DNA from: Microstegium vimineum
Lineage: Eukaryota > Streptophyta > Magnoliopsida > Poales > Poaceae
Direction: 5' to 3'
DNA length: 64,000 nucleotides
Assembly: GCA_022036555.1 (NCBI GenBank)
Contig: CM039126.1
Coordinates: 7,360,079 to 7,424,078, forward strand
Shown here in pieces: positions 1-10,690 of this stretch (positions are counted from its first letter, which is position 1; each line of letters opens with the position of its first letter). The notes under the pieces were generated by a model. The model saw only the letters and a program-made list of their open reading frames with translations, ran no database searches and had not been told where the DNA came from. A program made the position numbers and the translations under genes.

Positions 1-1010
1 TCGTCGCCCTGGCTCGTCGCCGCCAGCGCGCGCCGCGCCGCGTACCCGACGGGGTTCCCCACCACTTCCCCGACCGTCGCCAGCGCCGACGTCCGGATCA
101 CCGCGTTCCCGAAGTACCCCGGCGGGAGAGGTGGCGTTAGGCGCGCGCGCATGTCCACCATCGAGAAGAGACGTGTCGAGGCGTCGGGTGGGAGTGACCG
201 CGCCACGCACGCGCACTGCCATACTAGCGCCACCACCGCGCGGAACGTCGACGCGCCTGCGCACCGCGCCTTTAGCGCCGTCACCTGCGCCTTGCTCAGC
301 GTGATGATCGCGCTCGCGTACCCGGAACCGGAACCGGCGGCGGCCACCGATGCCGGCTCGGCCTTGTACTCCGGGTGGTCGTACGTCACCGCGCGCGTCG
401 CGGGAGGACGCGCGCTGAGCAGCCTGTGGTCGAAGCAGGGCGGAAGGGGCGCGTCTCCACCGCCGCCGCCGCGGGCGATGCTAGCCCACGTCTCGACGAA
501 GTGGGCGGCGCTCCTGGCGTCGACGACGGAGTGGTGGAGGGCGAGGCCGAGCACGACGCCGCCGCAGCGGAGACGGGTGACCTGCGCGAACAGCAGCGGG
601 CAGCGCGCCAGCGGGTTGTCGGGCGACGGCGTGGCGGGGACCAGCAGGCGCCGCATCTCGTCGCACGGCACGAACTCGGTCACCAGCTCGTCCAGCGCGT
701 ACTGCTCCCACCGCGCCGTCACGAACACGGCGCCCTCGCCCGTGCACTCGATCTGGACGCGCCCCGTGCTGGCGTCGGCGCCCAGGCGGCCCGCCAGCGG
801 GTAGAACGACACCAGCGCACGCGCGAGGCTGTCCTTGACGGCGTCGGGCGAGAAGAAGTCTGGTGAGTTGTTGGTTCGGTAGAAGTAGACCGTCGGCGTG
901 TACCCGCGCCGCGCGGCTAGGTCGAGGTTGGATAGCCAGATGCTCCCCGCTGGAGTCTCCTCGGCTGGGACGACCAGCTCCGTCGTCAACAGCTCCACCA
1001 TTGCCGCCAT
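1..1010 (-). CDS. BAHD-family acyltransferase, HCT-like (3' end outside window)
   Basis: An open minus-strand frame starts at an ATG at 1010 and runs 336 codons to the window edge without a stop. BAHD enzymes move an acyl group from acyl-CoA to an alcohol or amine in the cytosol. The catalytic HxxxD motif is visible as HHSVVD at about residues 158-163. The N-terminal stretch has WLSNLDLAARRGYTPTVYFY followed by the SFYPLAGRLG block typical of hydroxycinnamoyl-transferase-like BAHDs. The second family motif, DFGWG, should lie about 40-60 residues beyond the edge. The gene is GC-rich with no intron in the visible part. A TATA box lies about 140 bp upstream. The acyl acceptor cannot be told from this part, so shikimate, quinate and amine acceptors all remain possible. 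The family call is firm; the subfamily is inference. Confidence 0.87.
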   Translation of the reverse strand, partial: MAAMVELLTTELVVPAEETPAGSIWLSNLDLAARRGYTPTVYFYRTNNSPDFFSPDAVKDSLARALVSFYPLAGRLGADASTGRVQIECTGEGAVFVTARWEQYALDELVTEFVPCDEMRRLLVPATPSPDNPLARCPLLFAQVTRLRCGGVVLGLALHHSVVDARSAAHFVETWASIARGGGGGDAPLPPCFDHRLLSARPPATRAVTYDHPEYKAEPASVAAAGSGSGYASAIITLSKAQVTALKARCAGASTFRAVVALVWQCACVARSLPPDASTRLFSMVDMRARLTPPLPPGYFGNAVIRTSALATVGEVVGNPVGYAARRALAATSQGD

Positions 1011-1146
1011 CCGCGCGCGGCTCTTGCCTGACGACGACGGTGGATTATTGCTTGCCCTAGCTAGAGCTAGCTAGTTTGGCGCGTCTGCGTTTCTCTTGTT
1101 CCGCTGCGTGCTCTGCTGTGAATCTGTGAGGTGGCTTCTGCGAGGG

Positions 1147-1154
1147 TTTATATA
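1147..1154 (-). promoter_or_regulatory. TATA box of the BAHD gene
   Basis: On the minus strand this reads TATATAAA, about 137 bp upstream of the BAHD start codon at 1010. The spacing leaves a 5' UTR of about 100 bp, which is normal for a plant gene. The call is by sequence and position only. Confidence 0.55.
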
Positions 1155-1494
1155 GGAAGGCCGGGCGCGGGGGAGGTTGGATGGAATGGATCTTGGGTTG
1201 GTGGCAGGCCGGCTGGACATGAATGAATGTCGTAGAAGTGCGGTGCGCGCCAGTTTCGCATGTGGAAGTATGAAATTCTTGACTCGGTTGACTGCATGCA
1301 TGCACCAATAGCCAGCCAGCGAGAGGAGATCGAAGCAAGACCCCTGAAAGAAAGTGGTATGAATGCATGGCGCATATTTTCTTGCCTGGGGCCTGGGAGT
1401 CTGTGGGAATGAAGCATGAGATGCTGTGAATTGTGATGCACGCCAAGCAAAAAAGACATAGTTCTCTATCCGTTCAATAATTATAGTTCACTTA

Positions 1495-1737
1495 GGGCGT
1501 GTTTAGATCCAAATTTTTTTGGGTTTGGGGTACTGTAGCACTTTCGTTTTTATTTAGCAATTAGTGTCTAATTATAGACTAATTAGGTTCGAAAGTTTTG
1601 TCTCGCGATTTCTCACCTAACTGTGCAATTAGTTTTTTTTTTCGTCTACATTTAGCACTTCATGCATGTGTGGCAAGATTCGATGTGACAGGTACTGCGC
1701 AAAAATTTTTGGTTTTTGGATGGAACTAAACGGGACC
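1495..1737. mobile_element. Tourist-like MITE (PIF/Harbinger type), TSD TTA
   Basis: This is a 243-bp element flanked by TTA at 1492-1494 and 1738-1740. Its ends are GGGCGTGTTTAGATCC and, on the other strand, GGTCCCGTTTAGTTCC. It has no coding capacity and AT-rich palindromic internal sequence. A 3-bp TTA duplication with GG...CC termini is the hallmark of Tourist elements. It lies in the upstream region of the BAHD gene, about 340 bp above the TATA box. Confidence 0.82.
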
Positions 1738-1989
1738 TTAGATTGGATGCCTAGTGTGGACCAAACGGGCTCAAATTAAAGTTCCCATGAAAAACAGAGA
1801 GAACCCTTTGTATCGATCGTGTTGCATTCATATGTATGGTCGCATAGATTAGCATCTGAACTAGATTATATGTTTGGCGATTGAGGTCCAATTCGATCTT
1901 GACACAAACTTTTTGTTCTGTCTCATGGCTCTTTAGTTGTTTTCTATGTTTTTTTCTTCTAATTTGAGCAAAATAATGTTGCCAGCTAG

Positions 1990-2038
<49 letters not shown>
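1990..2038. repeat. (TA)n microsatellite
   Basis: An uninterrupted run of about 24 TA dinucleotides. It is likely length-polymorphic. Confidence 0.95.
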
Positions 2039-2042
<4 letters not shown>

Positions 2043-2316
2043 AGACTTCACTTATTACTTACTACTACGGACGAGATAAAAGGATGGGAAGAGTGGGTGG
2101 GTACCGCATACACAATAAAAATGGTATTGAAAAGAAGAAGAGACTAGATTATTGTATGGCTTGTCTATTAGGCCAATCTCGATAAAATTTCGTAATAAAA
2201 TTTTATAGGTATTAAATATGTTGACATGACATAGTATAGATGAAGAGATATGGTAAAAGTTTAATGTGATGAAATAAGCTTAATGGTGATGAAATTTGTC
2301 TGCACTGATTCTAATA

Positions 2317-2574
2317 CTCCCTCTGTTTTTATTTAAGTATCACATTTAGTTTGTCCTAAACCAAACATGTGTATCTTTGTCCATTGATTTAAAAAAAATT
2401 ATATAGATTCATGTCATAAGATTTATATTTTTAGATTTATTATGAGAAATACTATCATGATACATAATTCTTATATTGTAAAACTATAAGAATTTTTAAA
2501 AATAGTTGGTCAAAGATTGCAACATATTTGACTTAGAACAAACTGACATTACAAAAAAACAACAACAGATGGAG
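2317..2574. mobile_element. Stowaway MITE (Tc1/mariner type), TSD TA
   Basis: This 258-bp element starts CTCCCTCTGTTTT and ends ACAGATGGAG, flanked on both sides by TA (2315-2316 and 2575-2576). The terminal sequence is the standard grass Stowaway terminus. It has no coding capacity. Confidence 0.85.
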
Positions 2575-3135
2575 TACATTACATTCTTTGAAATTAAGGC
2601 ATGAAAAAACTGATCTTATGCTAATCTATTGTTAACTTGCATTGGCTTCGCTGGTAGCTGCAAGATTATATTAAACTTGCTCTAACTGGTGTGATGTTGG
2701 AGTTTACGAGTCGTCAGTGAGTGTGGTTAAAGTTCTAACAACCGGGGCTTAATTGGTGCAGACAATAAATATAAAAAGGTAGATAGCCTGGCAGATACTC
2801 AAGTTCACCGCCCACGTTTTTATCGTCTACTAGAACTCTAAAAAAAATATATGCCCCGGCTGGGTTATAAGTAAATGCTCGTGGCTGCGCGCATATAGCT
2901 TTACGATGTAACGATTCATTCTCTAAATTAAAGGAAACATGCATGCGTCATTTACGTACCAGGGAGGGGTCTTCTCTAGTCTAGTCAAAAAGGTGATGCT
3001 CCACAAAGTTTACACTATAAAAAAAGAAAAGAAAAGAAAAGAAGCGTATCGTGCAACTGGCGATGATTACTAATAGCGGTCAATATTGGTCCAAAGATGG
3101 TTGGTAGCTAGAGAGACGAGAAGCGATCACAAGTG
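2575..3135. other. AT-rich intergenic sequence
   Basis: No gene or element boundary was found here. It contains a short A/G-rich simple repeat (AAAAG units) near 3019-3043. Confidence 0.6.
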
Positions 3136-4188
3136 CACTACAGAAAGGCAAATCAGTACCGGTTCGTAATCCCGCATCACTGTCGGATTTTGAACCGGCA
3201 CTGCACTTTCGGCAGTGATGAGTGTACTGCCGGTTCCAGAATAAAATCGCGTTTTTAAAATCGAAAAAAAAGAATTAAATTCTGGGACAAGCCCAGTATT
3301 AATCTAGTTCACGTTTTTAAAATCGAAAAAAGAATAAAATTCTGGGACAAGCTCAGTATTAATCTAGTTCACGAACGCACTCCACCGGGGATTCGAACCT
3401 GGGACAAAAATTTGAATTTCAAATTTTACATATTCAAACGTATTTTTCGATGACAAGATGATATCAAATGAAAAAGTTGTGAACTACAAAGTTTCATAAC
3501 ATTTCGAGATCTACAACTTTCATGTAGAAAGTTTTTCCATCAGAGGTCATTTACAAAAATAAAAAAAATTAACTAAACAGGTATATCAGTACCGGTTCCA
3601 GCCACGAACCGGCACTGAAGCTCCTTATCACTGCCGGTTCGTGGCTGGAATCGGCAGTGAAAGTGGCCATCATATCACTGCCGATTCCAGCCACGAACCG
3701 GCAGTGATGAGGAGCTTTAGTGTCGGTTCGTGGCTGGAACCGGCACTGATATATTCCTCTACAGTTGACTTTTTTTCATTTTTGTAAATGACCTTGGATG
3801 GAAAAACTATCTACATGAAAGTTGTAGATCTCGAAAAGTTATGAAACTTTGTAGTTCGCAACCTTTTCATTTGAAATCGTTTAGTGACCGAAAAATACGT
3901 TTGAATGTGTCAAATTTGAAATTTAAATTTTTGTAAAAGACCTCGGATGAAAAAACTTGCTACATGAAAGTTGTAGATCTCGAAAAGTTATGAAACTTTG
4001 TAGTTCACAACTTTTTCATTTGAATTCGTTTAGTGGCTCAAACAATCAATTTACAAATCTGAATTTTCAAATTACGAACCGACAGTGACGAGGACCTTCA
4101 CTGCCGGTTGGTGGCTGGAACCGGCAGTGAAGATTCATCACTGTCGGTTTTGCTAGACCCGGCAGTGATGTTGAAATCTGTAGTAGTG
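3136..4188. mobile_element. Non-autonomous CACTA element, TSD GTG
   Basis: The element begins CACTACAGAAAG and ends TAGTAGTG, flanked by GTG at 3133-3135 and 4189-4191, so the 3-bp duplication expected of CACTA elements is present. It is 1,053 bp long and encodes nothing recognisable. Both ends carry repeated ACCGGCACTGA / TCAGTGCCGGT-type subterminal motifs in both orientations, which in CACTA elements serve as transposase binding sites. The middle is a long foldback, listed separately. Confidence 0.87.
3420..4060. repeat. Long internal foldback plus a third repeat arm in the CACTA element
   Basis: The block at about 3420-3560 recurs in reverse complement at about 3776-3930, around a central palindrome of GCCGGTTCGTGGCTGG motifs near 3600-3740. 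A further direct copy of the right arm follows at about 3936-4060. Shared anchors are ACATGAAAGTTGTAGATCTC and its complement. A transcript through this block would fold into a stem of about 150 bp. Confidence 0.82.
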
Positions 4189-5817
4189 GTGGCGAGATGC
4201 TTGCAGCAAGTTGCAAGCAGGCCGAAAGATGAACCGATCCGGTCCTAGCTAGCTGCTTCTTATTTCTCCAAAAAACTGGACTTTACAAGGCAAAAAATGC
4301 ATCAAGTACTCAGATGCTAATATAGCACCCCTTTATTTGAAACGAGGGAGGAATTTTCCCCTATACATTATCCTTTTTTTTGTATGTGTTCCTAAGAGAA
4401 GGAATTTGTCCATTTCATGTTTTGAGGTCTCAAAAAAAGAACGTGGAAACAGATAGAAACTCTTGAATGGAAATTGAAAAGAAATGTAGCCCAAGTTCCT
4501 TTAGAAATGGTAAGATCTTTGGCGCAAGAAGAAGGGGCGATCCATATCATCTTGACTTGGTTCTGCTTCCCCTCTTTTTTTAAGAATACCGAGTCGGGTT
4601 CTTCTCCTACCAGTATCGAATAGAACATGCTGAACAAGATCTTTTTCATGGAAACCCACTCGATTTAGATCGGAAAATCGTACAGATTTTATGAAACCAT
4701 GTGCTATGGCTCCAAAAATCTATACAGAGTAGGAGCCGTTGCATTGGATTTGATAGGAGGATATGTGGATACTGGTGATGTAGGATACCTTTTCATTTCT
4801 TCGAAGAACATCGAAAACAGTTTACGTCAAATTGGACTATTTTAGCAAATAAATAGAATAGGCTTTTTAGGCTTGTGCATCCGGTGGAGATGAAACGTCA
4901 CTGTGTTTGAGTAATAATGATTATTAGCTCATAATTTTGGATACCAATTAGAAAGTTTAAATGTAAACTAATTTAAAACTAATAATAACTAATTAAGAGC
5001 TAAAATCTATTAGCCTTTATCAGCTTATAATTAACTTATGTTTTATCTATTTTTATATAAGATATGGGTTAATTTTTAGCACTGACATCCAAATAAATCT
5101 GGCTACGAAATAACTTATTCTGTAGTCACTTTGATTTACGATAATTACTATACTCATATATATATACACACACACTAAGCCATAATTGCTGCATGCTAAC
5201 TACTAATTATATTCTTACTTAACATTTATCTACCCAGGGGCAGAGCTATATTGAGTAAAGTGGATGTGATCGTATCTAAAAAAAGCAGTGATAATAGAGC
5301 TAAATCTTCGCCCTATCTCACCTCTATTTTGTAAAACCTTGCACTTGTAATAAGATAAGCGTGTATCCCACGAATTTGCTCTAACTCCGTCCTGTTAATA
5401 TAACTTTCCAAATTAATTAAAGCATGCATATCAAGCTGTTCAAATACAAAGTGGACAGTAAGACACAACACCTAATGTGCGTATCATGCATATCGTGCTT
5501 GCGAAGGCATGTAAAATAATGCCAACCCGAATCCTCGAGATCTGCAGTATAATACAGGAGTAGCTTAGATATATAACAAGTGGTACGGTTCTGAGCGCTT
5601 GACATTTAGGACCAGGGGTCAAATAGAACTGTGCCGTACCTACGCAAGGTACACGCGCGCACAAGGTGCTTGCTACTGAATTCTTTTTACGAATTTTATT
5701 TTGCTTGCCAAGTGATGCAAGGACGTAAAAGAGTACTTATATAACATCGCCACCAGCTGGTAGCAACGCAACAGGTCAATACAAAATACTCACATTATGT
5801 GTCAGTTGCTGCTAATT
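4189..5817. other. Intergenic sequence, no gene recognised
   Basis: AT-rich sequence with only short open frames and no recognisable protein. The stretch around 4330-4860 has a different texture, with longer mixed-composition runs, and could be a decayed gene or an organelle-derived insertion, but I could not place it. A short (TA)n/(CA)n run lies near 5157-5176. Confidence 0.45.
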
Positions 5818-5833
5818 AACTAGTACAGTACGT

Positions 5834-6072
5834 TTTGGTTGCTAGTTTCGTTTCTCGGGGGTAGTAGGCCTTGCCTGCTTTAGTCCTTGGTTCTTTTTCT
5901 TTTTCTTGGTGTGCTCCGTTGCTCCGGTGGTGATTGCTCCCTGTGTGAGCTCAGTTTGTGTTCAAAAACAGTAGGGCGTTTAAAACGTTGGTCTGTAATG
6001 CACGGATGATGCTCGTTTTGTAATTTCGTTACCATGGTAGTGAAATTCAGTTTCGACCGTTTTGAAAAAAAA
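5834..6072 (+). mobile_element. Retroposed insertion with poly(A) tail and 16-bp TSD
   Basis: A 239-bp insert ends in a run of A and is flanked by identical 16-bp copies of AACTAGTACAGTACGT at 5818-5833 and 6073-6088. A long duplication with a 3' poly(A) shows L1-type target-primed insertion. There is no open frame and no clear tRNA-like A/B box at the start, so a 5'-truncated LINE 3' end is more likely than a tRNA-derived SINE. The duplication is perfect, so the insertion is fairly young. Confidence 0.8.
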
Positions 6073-6297
6073 AACTAGTACAGTACGTGTGGAGTACTAC
6101 CTGTTCCTACCGGTAGCTCCTGCCTTATTGCATATGCTTGTGGTTCGTCTCAATTACTCAAATCCATGATCCAAATAGAATCACACATGCGCTCTGTGCG
6201 CGAAATTCACGAAAGCATCCATCATGAGCTGGACTACACCAAAGCATGGTGAAAATTCTGTGTCCTCCGTAGATGCCTCTACTAGTCGGCTCCCGCA

Positions 6298-6463
6298 CAG
6301 TGGCGGAGCTAGAGCTAATTCGAGGAGGGTGCGCTTGCCTTGTGGGTGCGTAGACTTTTATTATATGGGTGCGAACATGATGAAAATTTGAGTATTATCA
6401 CAGTTTTTTCATTTTTCTTTGGGTGCGGGCGCACCCACAACTCACTACATAGATCCGCCCATG
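6298..6463. mobile_element. hAT-type MITE, 8-bp TSD CTCCCGCA
   Basis: A 166-bp element with ends CAGTGGCGGAGCTA and, on the other strand, CATGGGCGGATCTA. It is flanked by CTCCCGCA at 6290-6297 and 6464-6471. An 8-bp target duplication and CA...TG termini fit hAT. The interior has the GGGTGCG / CGCACCC inverted motif common in this grass family. Confidence 0.82.
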
Positions 6464-7149
6464 CTCCCGCAGGGGGCGGTCTTCGCCATCCGTGGTGGCG
6501 TGAGACTGACCTATGCTTGCCCTTACTCAGGCAATAGCATAGGTGAGTTAGAGGGTGGATCTAGGGACTAAAGTTTAGTCAATGTCATATCGAATATATA
6601 TTCCGATGCTAATCAAAAGAGATAAATACGAGTTAATTATAAACTAATTGCACATGAGTAGACCAATTAGCGAGACGAATCGATCTATCAAAACTAATTA
6701 ATCTATGATTAACATATTTTTACTGTAACATAACATTGTCAAATCATGGACTAATTAGACTTAATATATCCGTCTAACAAATTAGTTTCAATGTGTGTAA
6801 TAGAATTTATAAATAGTCTATATTTAATACATCAAATTAGTCACTACCCCAGAAAGATTTTCTCCCGTCTGTTTCAACCTCTCCCCGCGGCTGCGCATCG
6901 TCCGTCACGGGTATAGAGTCATTCCCCGCGGGACGAGAAGAACCGCCTGGAAAGACCTCCCCCGTCGGCGCCTACCGTCACGGAGTAAATTTCGGGCCTT
7001 CCCCGCCTACTAATTGGACATCGCGCGCTCCTCAGCTCTCTTTCGCGCGCGCTCCTGGACTCATTGGCCCGAGAGGCGCGTGTAGACAGAGGAAGCAAAA
7101 TTATTCCCGCGCCCGTGACGGTCCAACCCAGTCCGTGAAAATATCCAAC

Positions 7150-9330
7150 CCTCACTCCTCAACCCTATCCACGCCGCCATCCATCCAGATCTAGCAGGTT
7201 CGCACACCATCCATCTCGCTGCAGCACCTGCGCCGGCCGCCACGGAGCCGGAATCCACCCGTGCTGGCTGCCATGGAGCCGGCAGCCACCCGCGCTGTCT
7301 ACGGCGGCTACCCTCCGCCGCGCCGCTCGCCACCTGAGCCACCCGAGGCCCGGGCTGCAACGACGGCGCTGCCCGCTGTGGAGCCGGCAGAGCCATCCGC
7401 ACCGTCCGATGCGCCACTCGCCATCTGCACCGCCCTGAGGCCCGAGCCACCACATTCGTCGCTGACTGCTGCCCCAAGACACCACGCCACAACGCCGCCG
7501 GCGGCCACCCCCAGGCAACGGTGCTGTTTTTTCCCCTTTTTTTATTTAGATTTAGATTTATTTTCCATAGCTTTGCCGTATTCAGATCCTGATTCAATTT
7601 CACATCTTGTATTTTATTTTGGTCCTTGTCGATTGATGCACTCACTGACTTGATTTCACCGGCCATGGCATTTGAACTGCGGTTGGGGGGCTTCTTTGTT
7701 GTTGCAGCGCAGACGTAGCAGGAGAAACTCTAGCTTCTAGACCTGACTCTGGCACCCCTGCCGTGAAAAACATTTGGGCTCTCACAGTCGGACAACAAGG
7801 TGAGACTATGACCTCTTCCTGCCTCTAGCCTCCTCTCTCCATCCAGTTTTTTTTTCGACTATATATATTCTTTATCTGTGCTAGACATGCAGTGGTGATT
7901 AACTGTTGTGGTTGCTAGCTGTTGTGATCCTGCACAAATGTTGCACTATCAAAATTTGGTTGTAGTAGTGGCCTGAGGATTTCGCTTCCAATTCTTCCAA
8001 AGCTTGCATCTAGGTGCTTTATACATATAGATTAATTTAATTGTCATATAGTTCAATCAATGAATTTCACTACTCTATTTTGCACAAATCTAGACATAAC
8101 ACAAATTTCCAGTGACTAACTCTGCTACAGCTGCTCTATTTGCATTGTGATTCAATGGTTATGGCGTGCTAGCTGTATAGGAATTTTGTTGATAAAACAA
8201 AAGAGTTTTTGGATTATGCCTTCTCAGTCTCTGAATTAGTTGAGTCTGATACAATGGTTTTTGGAAAACGGCTAGTTTGTCTCTGAAAATAACAGGTCTG
8301 TTGCCTGAATGCATGCTATACAGGTACTACTAAATGCTAATATTGCCTGATTGCCTGAATCCCCATGTCTTGATCTACTAAATACTAAATGCTGCTCCAG
8401 TGTTTGTATATTAACTGAACTGTATCTGTTTATATTTGTATAGGTCATTGCCTGAATCTGAGTTACAGAATTACAATGGTAGGTGTTAGTCTTTTAGTAG
8501 GACTGTTCTTGAGGTTGTTCTGCCTGGTCCTTGCTTATCCTGATTACATTACTAGGTGCTCCTTACATATATTAGTAAAGTGCAGAACCTAATTTTTACT
8601 TCCTGAATTTTGTGGTCTTTGATCGGTACCATCTTATTTATGCACAGGTTACGACGCGGCTGATGACCGACGCAACGCTGCTGCCAGCCACCGCTAACCA
8701 CCATAGCCGGAGCAACTTTAGTGCTTCTGAACCAACTATGGCAAAACAATTTGTCTCAGCAAGGTCAGACTACAGCCACCATGTAGCATATATGTTCTTG
8801 ATCTATGCTAGACTATCCATGGTAAATTAACTGTTGTGATCCCTGCACCAATATTGCACTATCAAAGCTTGGTTGTAGTAACGACCTGAAGATTTTGCTT
8901 CCCATTCTTTCAAAAGCTTGCATCTAGATGTGCTTTCGATTGATGTCCAGTGACTGTTTTTCTTGTTTATATACACAAATTAAGTCATCTGTCAATGAAC
9001 TTTGCTGCTCCATTTTGCACAAATTTAGACATGACATAAATTGGTAACAGGTTTGTCACTGTAATCTGGTTGGGTGTTGCATTTTGCTTGCATCTAGATG
9101 TGCTTTCGATTGATGTCTAGTGATATCTCCAAATTGTATTGATGTTAGGATTCGTGTTAGCATTATGCATTTTGTAAGTTCTAACTTCTTTTCCCTGCAG
9201 GCGTGCTTGGGCAGAAGTGGTTGCATACTGCATGAAACAACACCTTGCCAAGGAATGTGGATTTTTTTGTCCATCTTATGCACAAGTGGCTGCGTACTGT
9301 CATGAGATAGCAGCTAGCTACCTGTAGTTG
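7150..9330 (+). pseudogene. Exon-intron-like cargo inside the CACTA element
   Basis: The product is not recognised. A GC-rich, proline/alanine-rich block (open from the ATG at 7261) is followed by blocks with good splice borders: one begins after TTGCAG near 7706 and ends before GTGAGA near 7800; one begins after TTTATGCACAG near 8648 and ends before GTCAGAC near 8763; and a last one begins after TTTCCCTGCAG near 9201. The long open frames in several frames over 7160-7660 reflect base composition, so no reading frame is trusted. It looks like a captured host gene 5' region or a noncoding transcript unit carried by the transposon. Confidence 0.4.
7880..9045 (+). repeat. Imperfect duplication of about 230 bp inside the CACTA element
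   Basis: The block at about 7880-8125 recurs at about 8805-9045. Shared anchors include TTAACTGTTGTG, GCACTATCAAA, TTGGTTGTAGTA, AGCTTGCATCTAG and TTTTGCACAAAT in the same order. A third short copy of CTTGCATCTAGATGTGC lies near 9088. The two copies sit on either side of the exon-like block at 8648-8762. Confidence 0.7.
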
Positions 9331-10004
9331 TGTTGGGAGATAGATAGCACCTAGTTATTAGTTAGCACTTGTAACTTTGTGCTGCCTGTTAGGTACCTAA
9401 CTCTAGAAGGCTAATTTGGAGGCACTAAATATTATATATCTTTGTATTTATGAACAACTTGAATGATGTTCTAAGATTATTGAATATAATATTTATTACT
9501 TTGTGGATGAATGGTTCCTTTATATGCTATAATGTTGTTTTAATGGTTAATTACTTGCTGGGAAGAGTGTCATTAATGGCTAAAGAATTTGTAATTCTAA
9601 AAACGAAGTTGACTGCCAAGATGTTTTCTGACGGATGTTTACCATCAGGGAAAGATGTTTGGCAACCGACTAAAGGTATCCCTGACGGTAGAGTAGCCGT
9701 CAAGGACAAGTCCCTGACGGGACGCATCCCGTTCAGACCGTCAGGGACTATTCCGTGACGGTTTTCCGTCAGGGAAAGTTGGTTTTCCGTGTCGTTTTTC
9801 CCTGACGGATATCCCTGACGGTAACCGTCACGGATTGTCTTCCCTGACGGTTCTGAGTACTTTCCCTGACAGTTCTGACCGTCACGGAAAAACTTGTCTG
9901 GGGTAGTGAGTGTCCAAACATTTGAAGTGCTAAACTTTAGCTTGTGGAAACAAAGGCACGCTCCGTTGCCAATGCCAACCCAGCGAGGGGTGGCACACTT
10001 TGTC

Positions 10005-10690
10005 GGAGAAGGGCTAGGACGATCGTCATGCTTGGGTCGTCACCTGTAGCCTTACCGAAAGGCCGCAGGAGCACACGGAGTGGCCGCTCCAGTGAAGGGC
10101 CTATCGCTGTCTTGCGGACAGGAGCCTCATTCTCCATGGAGTTTGCTTTGCAACGGGAGCACCGGTTTAGATGTAAGAGCTGCTTGGGAGTCTGACCAAT
10201 TAGCGGAGAGTCGCAATTATTCATCACTCACTTAGTGAAGCTTTTGAAGCGCTCGTTTAGTGAAGCGTTTATTGATGCATCGTTGGACAGAGCTGTCGTT
10301 GTCCTCAGTTAGATAACCGTCTCGCGGCGGTGCACTGAGCAGGTTGGTCAGCGCATCCGTTATGAGCTCGATCGACCGGACCAAAGTGTTGTCGAAATTC
10401 CGCCCCATCTTCCGTAGATCCCCGGCTCCTGCAGGGCAGTTGCAGTGTGTGCCACTCGTGGTGGTGTGACCTCTGATAGACCTGTGTTTGCCCCCTGATG
10501 CTCTTCCACTAGCAGAAATGAGTCCGTTGCCAACTGAGCGATTGAGCACATTACACACATCACGAGCGAGAGAAACGTCAGGGGTGGTCGTCGTGCCTGG
10601 TCGTCACCTGCAGCCTTCATTATTGCCGAAAGGCAAGGCCGCGGGAGCACACGGCCTTATCTTGGCTGACAGGGAGCCTCATTTTATTCT
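10005..10690 (+). repeat. Imperfect direct duplication in intergenic DNA
   Basis: The segment at about 10005-10135 is echoed at about 10565-10690. Shared order: GGTCGTCACCTG, AGCCTT, CCGAAAGGC, GGAGCACACGG and AGGAGCCTCATT / AGGGAGCCTCATTTT. Short open frames cover both copies but none resembles a known protein. The surrounding 9942-11233 holds no recognisable gene. Confidence 0.55.

Larger units (their letters stand above)
6842..9908. mobile_element. CACTA element with captured exon-like cargo, TSD AGT
   Basis: A 3,067-bp element with inverted ends CACTACCCCAGAAAG and CACTACCCCAGACAAG, flanked by AGT at 6839-6841 and 9909-9911. Subterminal CCCTGACGG / CCGTCAGGG repeats crowd the right end (about 9625-9890), and CCGTCACGG-type copies occur at the left (about 6895-7130). 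There is no transposase, so it is non-autonomous. The interior has a GC-rich first-exon-like block, introns with GT...AG borders and further exon-like blocks, listed separately. It interrupts an older MITE. Confidence 0.87.
6564..9941. mobile_element. Tourist-like MITE split by the CACTA element
   Basis: The left part (6564-6841) starts GGGACTAAAGTTTAGTC and the right part (9909-9941) ends in CTAAACTTTAGC. Joined, they give one grass MITE of about 310 bp with the usual internal AATTAGCGAGACGAATC and AATTAGACTTAAT blocks. Everything between is the CACTA element at 6842-9908. I could not identify a clean target duplication for the MITE itself. Confidence 0.72.

Noticed and set aside
151..866. 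Overlapping plus-strand open frames of 217 and 163 codons
   Set aside because: They are shadows of the GC-rich BAHD coding region on the minus strand; the minus-strand frame has the HxxxD motif and family blocks.
7061..7666. Open frames of up to 201 codons on both strands
   Set aside because: Low-complexity GC-rich block inside the CACTA element, open in several frames at once with no family match, so base composition explains them.
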